In this document: one piece after another, positions 24,856 to 33,261 of the stretch
Layout: each line of letters begins with the position of its first letter
How positions within the stretch are numbered: position 1 is the first letter of the stretch
Assembly (NCBI GenBank): GCA_026414565.1
Contig: JAOAIT010000005.1
Span: forward strand, 1-38,454
Direction: 5' to 3'
DNA: 38,454 nt
Source: Verrucomicrobiia bacterium
GTDB lineage: Bacteria; Verrucomicrobiota; Verrucomicrobiia; Limisphaerales; Fontisphaeraceae
Made by a program: the position numbers and the translations under genes
The notes under the pieces: model-generated
What the model saw: the letters and a program-made list of their open reading frames with translations, nothing else
Databases searched by the model: none
What the model was told of the DNA's origin: nothing

Positions 24856-25317
24856 ATGAAACTGACGTCGCGTGGCGAGTATGCATTGCGGGCCCTGGCG
24901 GTGTTGGGGCTGCGGCATGGGCAGGGGGTGGTGAGCATGCAGGAGATCAGCCGGCAACAGAACATACCGAAGCGCTATCTAGAGCATATCCTGAATGATT
25001 TGCGGGAGGCGGGGTTGGTGGAGAGCCGGCGAGGGGTGCGGGGAGGGTATCAACTGGCGCGGCGGCCGGAGGAAATCACGCTGGCGATGGTGTTGCGGCA
25101 TTTGGAGGGGGCGCTGGCGCCGGTGGGATGCGTGAGCCAGCATTTTTACGAGCCCTGTTCGTGTCCTGATGAGGCGCGGTGCGGGATTCGGAGTGTGATG
25201 GCGGAGGTGCGGCAGGCGTTGGTGCAGACGCTGGAGCGTTTTACCCTGGCGGATGTTTGTGAGCGCTACCGGCAACTTCAAGGTCCGGTGGAGGGGCCGC
25301 TGGATTTTGTCATTTGA
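24856..25317 (+). CDS. Rrf2-family transcriptional regulator
   Basis: A 153-residue winged-helix regulator. KLTSRGEYALRALAVLG, the recognition region SMQEISRQQNIPKRYLEHIL and the wing SRRGVRGGYQLAR are typical of Rrf2 proteins. Four cysteines (C92, C101, C103, C109) sit where IscR-type members bind an Fe-S cluster, so it may sense Fe-S or redox state. It is divergent from the sulfate operon, so it likely controls sbp-cysTWA in response to sulfur or cysteine supply, as CymR does in Bacillus (inference). A hairpin terminator follows the gene. Confidence 0.9.
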   Translation: MKLTSRGEYALRALAVLGLRHGQGVVSMQEISRQQNIPKRYLEHILNDLREAGLVESRRGVRGGYQLARRPEEITLAMVLRHLEGALAPVGCVSQHFYEPCSCPDEARCGIRSVMAEVRQALVQTLERFTLADVCERYRQLQGPVEGPLDFVI

Positions 25318-25390
25318 GAGACGAGGCAGGCAGGAATTGGCGGAAGCACTGCTTTGTCTGGTGGGCCCTGGGAGGGCGGGCCTAAGGAAG

Positions 25391-25417
25391 AAGCCGGCCT
25401 TGGAGCCGGCTTTTTTT
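25391..25417 (+). terminator. Rho-independent terminator after the Rrf2 gene
   Basis: AAGCCGGC (25391-25398), a 6-nt loop, and the complementary GCCGGCTT run into seven T residues (25411-25417). It ends the single-gene Rrf2 transcript 74 nt after the stop codon. Confidence 0.85.
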
Positions 25418-25608
25418 GGTGCACAGATTCAGGGATTTTGGCAGGCTGCTTTGCTGGAAGTGGGCCAGGCAATTAAGATTCGGGGATGGCGGGCAGAGGC
25501 GGAGGGGTGAGGGCGACGCATGGAGTGGCGAAAATGGCAGACGATGAGAAAGGCGTGAATGGTGGAGCAAAGTGCCGCACGGGGAGCAGCGGCGGGCCGG
25601 GGGTTTTC

Positions 25609-26925
25609 ATGGGATTACTCCGGGGGTGGCTGTTATTGCAGTTGCTCACGGGCTTGAGCCGGGCTGACGATTCGGGGACGGGACAAGTTACGCCGTGGCA
25701 GACTGCGCCCAATCAAGGATGGGGGTTGCTATCGGCCTTGAAGGAGAGAGGGTTTTCGCCGCGAGTGGTGTATATCAGCGAGGGATGGTGGAATACGACG
25801 GGCGGCCGGGAGAGCGGCGGGGAGGTGGATGCGCTGCTGCGGGCGGAGATGCGCGTGGAGACGGAGCCGACATTGGGCTGGGCTGGGGGGATGTTCCATG
25901 CCTGTCTGCTGGTGCCGCATGGGCGCAGTTTATCGGCGCGGCGGGTGGGGGATCTGATGATCGTCAGCGGTATAGATGCTCCTGATGGTTGGCGGTTGCA
26001 CGAGATTTGGTATGAGCAAAAACTGGCGCAGGAGCGGCTGGCTTTACGGGTGGGGCAACTGGCGGCCGATGAGGAGTTTCCCGCCTCTGTACATTCGCTG
26101 CCGTTCATTCATTCATCTTTTGGCTGGCCGGCCTTGATGGCTTTGAACATGCCCACGCCAGCGTACCCGTTTGCGGTGCCCGGGGTGCGGTTGGGCTGGC
26201 AAATCAGCGACAAATTCCACTGGCGTCAGGGGCTGTATGCGGGGGATCCGCTGGCTTATCATGCGGACGGGCGATTGCGCAACCGGCGGGGAGTGGAATG
26301 GTCATTCAATCATGGCGCTTTTTATCTGAGCGAGTGGCAATGGCATAACGAAACAGGAGCGGAGGGGGTCAAGCCGTGGCGGGTGGCTCTGGGGACTTTC
26401 TGGCACACGGGACGATTTTCCCATGCGCGGTTGGACGACACGGGGCTATCGTTGGCGGATCCGGGCTCCAGCGGTGTGCCGATGGAAAAGGACATGAATT
26501 ACGGCTTTTATCTGGCGGCGGGGCGCATGTTCTGGCAGGAGGCGGCTGATGCCGCCCAGGGATTGGAGTTGTTCATGCGGGTGGCGGGCAGTCCGGCTGA
26601 TCGGAATCCGATGGAGTTCTATCTGGAGGGTGGGCTGGTGTACACGGGGTTGCTGCCGGGGCGCGCCAAAGACAAACTGGGGCTGGGGGTGGTCTATGGG
26701 CAGATGTCGCGCGAGGTGCGCCGGCTGGCCCGCGAAGAGCGGGAGGCGGGAGTGGAAGTGGCGGCGCTGCCGGATTTCGAGGCGGCGGTGGAGGTTACTT
26801 ATCATGCGGTGCTGACCCGGGTGTGGATTTTACAGCCGGTGGTGCAGTGGATTATTCATCCGGGGGGCTCGCGGGAGCTAAATGATGCGGTGGTGGTGGG
26901 AGTGCGGAGCGTGCTGGATTTTTAA
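25609..26925 (+). CDS. Outer-membrane carbohydrate porin, OprB-like
   Basis: A 438-residue outer-membrane beta-barrel protein that resembles OprB-type carbohydrate-selective porins. It has a short signal peptide (LLRGWLLLQLLTGLSRA), repeated amphipathic strands ending in aromatic residues, the NMPTPAYPFAVPGVRLGWQ segment, and the late LQPVVQWIIHPGGSRELNDAVVVGVR strand that is characteristic of OprB. The last residue is Phe, as in many barrel proteins. The frame is open upstream (ATGs at 25486 and 25534), but 25609 gives the signal peptide directly. It probably lets sugars or sugar acids enter the periplasm; it stands alone between two non-coding stretches. Confidence 0.83.
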   Translation: MGLLRGWLLLQLLTGLSRADDSGTGQVTPWQTAPNQGWGLLSALKERGFSPRVVYISEGWWNTTGGRESGGEVDALLRAEMRVETEPTLGWAGGMFHACLLVPHGRSLSARRVGDLMIVSGIDAPDGWRLHEIWYEQKLAQERLALRVGQLAADEEFPASVHSLPFIHSSFGWPALMALNMPTPAYPFAVPGVRLGWQISDKFHWRQGLYAGDPLAYHADGRLRNRRGVEWSFNHGAFYLSEWQWHNETGAEGVKPWRVALGTFWHTGRFSHARLDDTGLSLADPGSSGVPMEKDMNYGFYLAAGRMFWQEAADAAQGLELFMRVAGSPADRNPMEFYLEGGLVYTGLLPGRAKDKLGLGVVYGQMSREVRRLAREEREAGVEVAALPDFEAAVEVTYHAVLTRVWILQPVVQWIIHPGGSRELNDAVVVGVRSVLDF

Positions 26926-27212
26926 GGTGGGTGCGGGTGTTGGAGGAGGGGGGTGCGCTGCGGCGAGGGGGGGCAAAGCTGGGAGGGGCTCGTTGACTGC
27001 TTGAGGATGGGGTGCTGGTGAGCGGCCGAGGGCTGGGGCGTTTTCTGGACAAGGGGGGCGGTTGCGGATGAATTTTTATTTGCTTAAGGCCGAAGCCGTT
27101 ACATAATACTGGGCTGAAATCCGCCCCTGTGGGGCAATCTTTGTGAGCTGGAAGGGGGGCTGCCGCCCGGTGCAACGGCAGCAGTGAATCCAAAACCCAA
27201 GAAGGAATGAAG
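26926..27212 (+). promoter_or_regulatory. Spacer with candidate promoter and small hairpins before the 27213 gene
   Basis: This spacer holds no gene. A possible promoter is TTGCTT (27080-27085), N16, CATAAT (27102-27107). In the leader, GCCCC-TGT-GGGGC and CTGCCG-N10-CGGCAG can form hairpins. A GAAGGA (27201-27206) lies 6 nt before the ATG at 27213 and argues for that start over the ATG at 27207. Confidence 0.35.
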
Positions 27213-28757
27213 ATGAAGAACATTCGTTTGGCGGCGGTGTTTCAAGCAGCCCTCTGGCTGGGAGGGCTGATGATGGCGTTTGAAGTGCAGGCGGGCCGGT
27301 TGTATGTGCCCAACGGCTCCTTTGAACAACCGCGGACAACTTTTGCGGATCCGCGGTTGGAGGCGTGGCAGAAGACGCCCAAGCCATTGTGGTTTGTGGA
27401 GGATCCCCAGGATCCGGTGCGGCAATGGTTCAACCTGAGCGGGCAATTCTTGAACGTGGGGACCAATGATCCGGCGTACATAGACAACGTGCACGGGGCG
27501 CAGGCGGCTTTTTTGTTTGCGCTGCCGGACGTGGGTCTGTTTCAGGAGCTGCGGTGGCCGGCCACGGAGAACGCGCCGGCGGGGGAGGCGCGGTATCGGG
27601 CCGGGCGGGCGTATCGGTTGAGTTTGGGGGTGATGGGGGGCGGGGGCGCGATGGTGCAGGGGGTGCGGCTGCGGGTGGCGTTGTATTACACGGATGCGGC
27701 GTCCAACCGGGTGCCGGTGACCTCGCTGATCATCACCAACACGGCGCAAACGTTCAGCAACTTCAATCATTTCGTAGAGTTTTCGTGTGTGACGGCGAAG
27801 GTGTCGCCGCAGGATCCGTGGGCGGGGCAGGTGATCGGGGTGGAGATTATGTCGCTGGCGGGTTTTGATAACATGGGGGGATATTGGGATGTGGATCACG
27901 TGCGCGTGGAGGAGGTGATACCGGTGCCCAACGGGTCGTTTGAACTGCCGGCGACGCCGTTTGTGGATATTGCGATCACGGGTTGGGAGAAGACGCCCAA
28001 GCCGGTCTGGTTTGATGAGGGGCAGGGTTTTTTGTGGGCGCAGCTTACGGGGGTGTTTGTGAATCCGGCCTCCACCAATGCGGAGCATACGCCGAACATG
28101 GAGGGCGCGCAGGCGATCTGGCTGTTTGCGGTGCCGGAGGTGGGGCTGCGGATGGATCGTTATGCGCGGGATTTGCTGGGGCAGCGGCCGACACCGGAAT
28201 TTGATGCGGTGTATGAGGTGGGGCAGGCGTATGAACTGACGGTGGCGGTATTTGGCGGCGGCGGGGGGATGACGAACGGGGCGAGCATGCGGATTGGTTT
28301 GTATTATTTGGATGAGGCCACCAACCGGGTGCCGGTGGCAGCGACGGCGATTGTGTACACCAATGCGGTGTTTGAGCGATACTTCCGGGATTACAAGGTG
28401 TGGGTGCCGACGGTGAAGCCGACGGACGCGTGGGCGGGGCGACCGATGGGGATCGAGCTGATGTCCACCACGGGGTTTGACAAGCAGGGGGGCTTTTTTG
28501 ACATCGACAACGTGCGGCTGAGGGCGGTGCAGGAGCCGCAATGTCTAACGCCGCGGGTGAGGCAGGGGCAGTTTGAGGTGGTGGTGCGGAGCGAGCCGGG
28601 AGAGGTGCTGGAGGCGTTGACGACATCGAATTTGCGGACGGCGCCGGCTGGGTGGACGTCGGCGGGCCGATTGACGAATCAGACGGGGCATGTCATGTTT
28701 TCCATGCCGGTCTCCGGGTCCGGGGCCGGATATCTGTTGCTGCGACGAGAGCCGTAA
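27213..28757 (+). CDS. Exported protein with two tandem copies of a jelly-roll-like domain
   Basis: A 514-residue secreted protein. After a signal peptide (residues 1 to about 27), two copies of a domain of about 205 residues follow, at about 32-236 and 238-441. Each begins with VPNGSFE, then W-x-KTPKP-x-WF, GAQA-x-x-LFA-P, an ALYY/GLYY strand ending in NRVPV, and closes with a D-x-DxVR or DIDNVR strand. This is like the HpiC1/carbohydrate-binding jelly rolls found in Verrucomicrobiota. A short C-terminal unit (about 453-513) resembles the PG-x-x-x-LE-x-ST domain common on exported proteins of this phylum. A strong ribosome-binding site (GAAGGA) sits 6 nt before the ATG at 27213. The prepilin-like gene follows 21 nt after the stop. 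Confidence 0.75.
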   Translation: MKNIRLAAVFQAALWLGGLMMAFEVQAGRLYVPNGSFEQPRTTFADPRLEAWQKTPKPLWFVEDPQDPVRQWFNLSGQFLNVGTNDPAYIDNVHGAQAAFLFALPDVGLFQELRWPATENAPAGEARYRAGRAYRLSLGVMGGGGAMVQGVRLRVALYYTDAASNRVPVTSLIITNTAQTFSNFNHFVEFSCVTAKVSPQDPWAGQVIGVEIMSLAGFDNMGGYWDVDHVRVEEVIPVPNGSFELPATPFVDIAITGWEKTPKPVWFDEGQGFLWAQLTGVFVNPASTNAEHTPNMEGAQAIWLFAVPEVGLRMDRYARDLLGQRPTPEFDAVYEVGQAYELTVAVFGGGGGMTNGASMRIGLYYLDEATNRVPVAATAIVYTNAVFERYFRDYKVWVPTVKPTDAWAGRPMGIELMSTTGFDKQGGFFDIDNVRLRAVQEPQCLTPRVRQGQFEVVVRSEPGEVLEALTTSNLRTAPAGWTSAGRLTNQTGHVMFSMPVSGSGAGYLLLRREP

Positions 28758-28778
28758 GCTGCCGGAGAGTGCCGCAAG

Positions 28779-29567
28779 ATGAGATGCCGCCCACACCCGA
28801 GCTGGCGGGGCGGCTTCACCCTGGTGGAGCTGCTGGTGGTGGTATTGATTTTGGCGGTGCTGATGGCGCTGGTGCTGCCGGTGCTGGCGTCGGCCAAACA
28901 GGCGGGGCGCAAGGCGGTGTGCATTTCCAACCTGCGGCAGATTGGGCTGGCGGTGCAGGCGTATGCGCATGATTATGAGGGCCGGATTCCTTTTGGGCCC
29001 AAGGCGCCGCCGTTCACCAGCCCGGCCAGTTTTTATCCGTCCACCGGCTCGCCCACCAGTCTGTTATCCATCCAAAACGGGGCGGTGGCGGGTTTGGGTT
29101 TGCTGCTGGCGGAGTATCTGGCCAGCACGCCCAAGGTGTTTTTCTGTCCGGCGTCGGATCAGCCCCTGGATGCGGAGGTGGAGCTGGAGCGGGTGGGGCG
29201 GACGCAGGCGCAGAGCAGTTATTATTACCGGCACGGGGGCAACACGAGGTTGTTTGACACGCCGGGGGCGCCGTTGCCGGAGGCGCCGGTGCTGGGGCGG
29301 CTGGGGTATAACCGGAATGGGGAGCCAATCCGCGCGCTGGCGATGGACACGCAGTTTCTGAGTCCGGAGGATTTGGCGACGTTCAACGTGAAACCGCGCA
29401 CGCATCACCGGCAGCAACTGGTCAGCATATTGTTTGCCGATGGGAGTGTGGCGTCCCGCTCGAATCAGGATGGACGTTACACGGTGGATGTGCGGGATTA
29501 CAGCGACATCCGCGACGCGTTCAGCCGGATTCTGCGCGCCCTGGAGCAGGCGGACAAGGCCCAGTAA
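28779..29567 (+). CDS. Prepilin-type N-terminal cleavage/methylation protein (H-X-DG family)
   Basis: A 262-residue type II/IV pseudopilin-like protein. The GG|FTLVELLVV cleavage and methylation site is at residues 11-20, followed by a hydrophobic helix and SNLRQIGLAVQAYA. The C-terminal part carries the DG motif of the DUF1559-like, H-X9-DG class (HRQQLVSILFADG). Here there are ten residues between the His and DG, not nine. Such proteins are abundant in Planctomycetota and Verrucomicrobiota, and their role in pili or secretion is unproven. It follows the duplicated-domain protein by 21 nt, and its stop lies 7 nt from the convergent ilvN stop. Confidence 0.85.
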   Translation: MRCRPHPSWRGGFTLVELLVVVLILAVLMALVLPVLASAKQAGRKAVCISNLRQIGLAVQAYAHDYEGRIPFGPKAPPFTSPASFYPSTGSPTSLLSIQNGAVAGLGLLLAEYLASTPKVFFCPASDQPLDAEVELERVGRTQAQSSYYYRHGGNTRLFDTPGAPLPEAPVLGRLGYNRNGEPIRALAMDTQFLSPEDLATFNVKPRTHHRQQLVSILFADGSVASRSNQDGRYTVDVRDYSDIRDAFSRILRALEQADKAQ

Positions 29568-29574
29568 GGGACGA

Positions 29575-30051
29575 TCAGGGGGTGCGGGGCAGGGCCACCT
29601 TGCCGGTGCGGGTGAGTTCCAGCACGCCGAAGGTGCTCATGAGGGCGATGAATTTTTCCACCTTGCTTTCGCCGCCGGTGATTTCAATGGTCAGAGATTT
29701 GGGTTGAACGTCCACGATTTTGGCGCGGAAGATGTCGGTGATTTGCATCACTTCGGAGCGGGTTTTGGCATCCACCTTGACCTTGACGAGGGCGAGTTCG
29801 CGGTCCACGTATTCGCCGTCGCGGAAATCAATCACCTCGAGGACATTGATGAGCTTGTCGAGCTGTTTGATGATTTGTTCGAGGGTGGCATCGTCGCCGC
29901 GGGTGACGATGGTCATGCGGGAGATTTTGGGGTCCATGGTGGGCGCCACATTGAGGGTGTCAATGTTGTAGCCCCGGCCGCTGAAGAGGCCGGCCACGCG
30001 GGTGAGGACGCCGAACTTGTTTTCCACCAGGACGGAGATGGTGTGTCGCAT
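29575..30051 (-). CDS. ilvN: Acetolactate synthase small (regulatory) subunit
   Basis: A 158-residue ACT-domain protein that binds valine and activates and feedback-regulates the catalytic acetolactate synthase subunit (IlvB/IlvI) at the start of Val/Leu/Ile synthesis. The ACT start HTISVLVENKFGVLTRVAGLFSGRGYNI is fully conserved, as are TRGDDATLEQIIKQLDKL and VKVDAKTRSEVMQ. The catalytic subunit gene is not in this window. The gene lies 265 nt downstream of ileS on the same strand, with a hairpin terminator and a possible leader peptide in that spacer. Confidence 0.95.
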   Translation of the reverse strand: MRHTISVLVENKFGVLTRVAGLFSGRGYNIDTLNVAPTMDPKISRMTIVTRGDDATLEQIIKQLDKLINVLEVIDFRDGEYVDRELALVKVKVDAKTRSEVMQITDIFRAKIVDVQPKSLTIEITGGESKVEKFIALMSTFGVLELTRTGKVALPRTP

Positions 30052-30136
30052 AGGGTTCAGTTTGTCAGCAGGTTGATTATGTCAGGACTTGTTGCGCATC
30101 CGGTCTGCTGGCGGAGCGGGGCTTGCGGGCGGCCTG

Positions 30137-30173
30137 AAAATCAAAAACCCGCGTCTCTCCTGGAGACCGCGGG
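30137..30173 (-). terminator. Rho-independent terminator between ileS and ilvN (possible attenuator)
   Basis: Read on the minus strand, CCCGCGGTCTC (30163-30173), a 5-nt loop and GAGACGCGGG (30148-30157) form a stem with one bulge, followed by TTTTT (30143-30147) and TTTT (30137-30140). It lies 86 nt upstream of the ilvN start. It may simply end the ileS transcript or serve as an attenuator for ilvN. Confidence 0.75.
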
Positions 30174-30210
30174 CGGCCACGAGGCAAGCACACCAAAGCT
30201 CCGGGCCGCG

Positions 30211-30267
30211 TCAGTCGTTGCCGACTACGCCTACGGCGAAACGCAGCTTGTGTTGCTCTGCCAACAT
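30211..30267 (-). CDS. Possible leader peptide for ilvN attenuation (18 codons)
   Basis: On the minus strand an ATG at 30267 opens a frame of 18 residues, MLAEQHKLRFAVGVVGND, closed by TGA at 30211-30213. Three of four residues in V-G-V-V are valine, and two are leucine. It sits between a promoter-like pair (30277-30305) and the terminator hairpin, 38 nt before its 5' arm, as a classical attenuation leader would. It lacks a ribosome-binding site because the predicted transcript starts about 3 nt before the ATG. The call is by position only and could be chance. Confidence 0.3.
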   Translation of the reverse strand: MLAEQHKLRFAVGVVGND

Positions 30268-30276
30268 GCGGGGCTG

Positions 30277-30305
30277 AACATACAGGCGGTTGGCGGGGCG
30301 GTCAA
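30277..30305 (-). promoter_or_regulatory. Candidate promoter upstream of the ilvN leader
   Basis: On the minus strand TTGACC (30300-30305), 17 nt, then TATGTT (30277-30282). It begins 12 nt after the ileS stop and would allow ilvN to be expressed separately. The same TATGTT -10 is seen before rpsA. Confidence 0.4.
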
Positions 30306-30316
30306 ATGAAATCCAT

Positions 30317-33121
30317 CTAAATCGCGGCGAGGCAGCGGCGGCAGAGGGTGGGATGGTCGGGGTGGGTGCCGACGTCGGATTCCCAATGCCAGCAGCGCTC
30401 GCATTTTTCGCCGGCGGCCTTGTGAACTGACATGGCCAGGGAGGCGTCTTCGGCCAGGTGCAACTGGGAGACGTTGAGGAGCTCGCGGAGGTCTTCGCGG
30501 AGGTGGGCCAGGCGGGCGTAATCCTCGTGGCCCAGCGTGAGGCGGACCTGGGCGTCGAGGGCTTTGCCGATGAGTTTGGCCTGGCGGGCCTTTTCCAGTT
30601 CGGCGAGGGCGAGTTCGCGGACGGCGAAGAGGCGCCGCCAGAGGAGGCGCTGGTCTTCGGGGAGGGGCACGCCCTGGGGCTGCCACTGGCTCAGGTGGAC
30701 CGAGGCGGCGGGGCGGCCGGGGAGGAAATCCCAGGCTTCGTCGGCGGTGAAGACGAGGATGGGGGAAAGCAACTGGCAGAGGCTGGTGGCCAGGCGGTGG
30801 AGGGTGGTTTGGGTGCTGCGGCGGCGGGGGCTGTTGGCGGGGTCGGTGTAGAGACGATCCTTCACCAGGTCATGGTAAATGGCGGAAAGCTCGACGGCGG
30901 CGAACTGGCTGAGTCTTTGGTACACGGTGTGAAATTCGTAGGCTTCATAGGCCTGGAGGACTTCATTTTCCAGGGAGGCCAGCTCGTCCAAAATCCAGCG
31001 GTCCAGGCCGGTGAGCTGGTCTGGGGGGACGGCGTGCTGCGCGGGGTCGAAGTCGTAGAGGTTGGAGAGCTGATAGCGGAGGGCGTTGCGGATGACGCGG
31101 TAGGTTTCGCCGACTTTGCGGATGCGTTCGTCACTGACGACGATGTCATTGCGGTAATCCTGGGAGGAGACCCAGAGGCGGACGACATCGGCGCCGTGGT
31201 CCTTGATGTATTGTTCGGAGGTTTGGGGCTTGAGGTAGCCGCCCTGGCCCTGCTTGCTTTTGGAGATTTTTTCGCGGTCGGCGTCCACCATGAAGCCGTG
31301 GGTGAGCACGGTTTTGAAGGGGGCGGCGCCGTGGGCGGCGAGGGAGAGGAGGAGGGAGGATTGGAACCAGCCGCGATGCTGATCGGAGCCTTCGAGGTAC
31401 ACGTCGGCCTGCCAGTCGTCGGGGTGGTCGGGCGGTTGGCCGTGGCGCAGTTCGGGGCGGCGCATGAGGACGGCGCGGGCGGAGGAGCCGGAGTCAATCC
31501 AGACATCGAGGGTGTCCATGGATTTGGAGGCGGCTTCGGGGCCGGCCCAGTCGTCGGGGCGGAGCAATTTCCAGAGGTCTTCGGCGCTGGTTTCAAACCA
31601 GATCTGGCTGCCGTGTTTTTCGATGAGGCGGGCGGCGGCGCGGACGATGCGGGCGTCGAGGATGGGCCGGCCGTCGGCGTCATAGAACGCGGGCAAGGGG
31701 ACGCCCCAGGCGCGCTGGCGGGAGATGCACCAGTCGGGGCGGGATTCGACGGCGCCTTTGATGCGGTTGACGCCCCAGGCGGGGACCCAGTGGACGCGGT
31801 CAATTTCGGCCAGGGCGCGCTGGCGGAAGCCCTGGTGGTCCACGCGGATGAACCACTGGTCCATGGCGCGGAAGATGACGGGGGTTTTGCTGCGCCAGCA
31901 GTGGGGGTAGCTGTGATGGTAATTTTCCTGGTGGAGCAGCAATTTGCGGGCGCGCAGCTCGTGGAGGACGGCTTCGTTGGCCTCGCTTTTGCCGGGTTTT
32001 TCCAGGATGGATTTGCCGAGCATGGCGGCGGGCATTTGCTGCTCGGCGGGGAGGTCGGGGGTGTGGGTGAAGCAGCCGTCGTCGTTGACGGGGGAGTAGA
32101 TGGGGAGGCCCTCGCGGAGGCCGAGGAGGTAGTCTTCCATGCCGTGGCCGGGGGCGATGTGGACGAAGCCGGTGCCGGTCTGGTTGTCCACGAAGTCATC
32201 GCCGGGGAGGAGGCGTCCGGTGCGCTGGCAGAAGGGGTGCTGATACACCAGCTCTTTGAGGTGCTCGGGGTAGAGGGTGCGGACGATCTGGTAATTTTCC
32301 CACTGGCATTTTTCCGCCACGGTGGGCACGAGCATGGTTTCCAGGATGTAAAGCTCGGCCTCCACCTGGACGACGGAGTAGGTGAAGGCGGAGTTGTAGG
32401 CGACGGCGAGGTTGGCGGGGAGGGTCCAGGGGGTGGTGGTCCAGATCAGCAGGAAGTTGCCGGGATGATCCACGAGGGGGAATTTGACATAGATGCTGGG
32501 GCTGAGGTGGTCTTGATATTCCACCTCGGCTTCGGCGAGGGCGGTGCGGCAGGGGATGCTCCAATAGACGGGTTTTTTGCCGCGGTAGATGAAGCCTTTT
32601 TCCACGAGGTCGGCGAAGAGGCGCAGTTCATCGGCCTCATATTGCTGGTCGAGGGTGAGGTAGGGATGTTCCCAGTCGCCGAGGACGCCGAGGCGTTTGA
32701 ATTGCTGGCGTTGGAGATGGATGAATTTGCGGGCGTAGGCGTCACATGCGCGGCGGATGGCGGCGGGGTCGGTGGCAGCCTGGCCGGTCTTGCGCAATTC
32801 CTGAATGACCTTGAATTCGATGGGGAGGCCGTGGCAGTCCCAACCGGGGACGTAAGGGGCGCAGAAGCCGCGCAGGGATTTGTAACGGATGAGGATGTCC
32901 TTGAGGGTTTTATTGAGGGCCGTGCCGATGTGGACGTCGCCGTTGGCAAAGGGGGGGCCGTCGTGGAGGACAAACTTGGGGGCGCCGGCGCGGGCGCGCA
33001 TGATTTGGTCGTAAAGGCGGGTGGTTTCCCAGCGCTCAAGGCGCTCGGGTTCGCGGGTGACCAGATCGGCCTTCATGGGGAAGTCCGTCCTGGGCAGGTT
33101 AAGTGTTGTCTTGTAATCCAT
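30317..33121 (-). CDS. ileS: Isoleucyl-tRNA synthetase
   Basis: A 934-residue class I synthetase that charges tRNA-Ile. It begins MDYKTTLNLPRTDFPMKADL, with the HIGT form of the HIGH motif at residues 64-67 in PFANGDVHIGTALNK, the editing-domain region near the middle, and the KISKSKQ form of KMSKS near residue 617. The C-terminal zinc site CERCWHW...LCRRC is present, so it is the bacterial type with the zinc finger. No T-box or other leader was seen in the 140 nt upstream. ilvN lies downstream on the same strand. Confidence 0.96.
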   Translation of the reverse strand: MDYKTTLNLPRTDFPMKADLVTREPERLERWETTRLYDQIMRARAGAPKFVLHDGPPFANGDVHIGTALNKTLKDILIRYKSLRGFCAPYVPGWDCHGLPIEFKVIQELRKTGQAATDPAAIRRACDAYARKFIHLQRQQFKRLGVLGDWEHPYLTLDQQYEADELRLFADLVEKGFIYRGKKPVYWSIPCRTALAEAEVEYQDHLSPSIYVKFPLVDHPGNFLLIWTTTPWTLPANLAVAYNSAFTYSVVQVEAELYILETMLVPTVAEKCQWENYQIVRTLYPEHLKELVYQHPFCQRTGRLLPGDDFVDNQTGTGFVHIAPGHGMEDYLLGLREGLPIYSPVNDDGCFTHTPDLPAEQQMPAAMLGKSILEKPGKSEANEAVLHELRARKLLLHQENYHHSYPHCWRSKTPVIFRAMDQWFIRVDHQGFRQRALAEIDRVHWVPAWGVNRIKGAVESRPDWCISRQRAWGVPLPAFYDADGRPILDARIVRAAARLIEKHGSQIWFETSAEDLWKLLRPDDWAGPEAASKSMDTLDVWIDSGSSARAVLMRRPELRHGQPPDHPDDWQADVYLEGSDQHRGWFQSSLLLSLAAHGAAPFKTVLTHGFMVDADREKISKSKQGQGGYLKPQTSEQYIKDHGADVVRLWVSSQDYRNDIVVSDERIRKVGETYRVIRNALRYQLSNLYDFDPAQHAVPPDQLTGLDRWILDELASLENEVLQAYEAYEFHTVYQRLSQFAAVELSAIYHDLVKDRLYTDPANSPRRRSTQTTLHRLATSLCQLLSPILVFTADEAWDFLPGRPAASVHLSQWQPQGVPLPEDQRLLWRRLFAVRELALAELEKARQAKLIGKALDAQVRLTLGHEDYARLAHLREDLRELLNVSQLHLAEDASLAMSVHKAAGEKCERCWHWESDVGTHPDHPTLCRRCLAAI

Positions 33122-33261
33122 CGTGCATCCTTCCCACTCAATCGGGGCGCGACGCTATCATTGGACGCGAGAAAACTCAAAGGGGAAAATCAGGCGGCGC
33201 CGGCGGCGGGGCAGCCGGAGAGAGGCGGGATGGCCAGGGGGAGGTGAGGGGGGGAGGGCGG

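Noticed and set aside
30458-33247. 929-codon + strand frame opposite ileS
   Set aside because: Antisense to a clear IleS; the translation is Gly/Glu/Val-rich with no family features.
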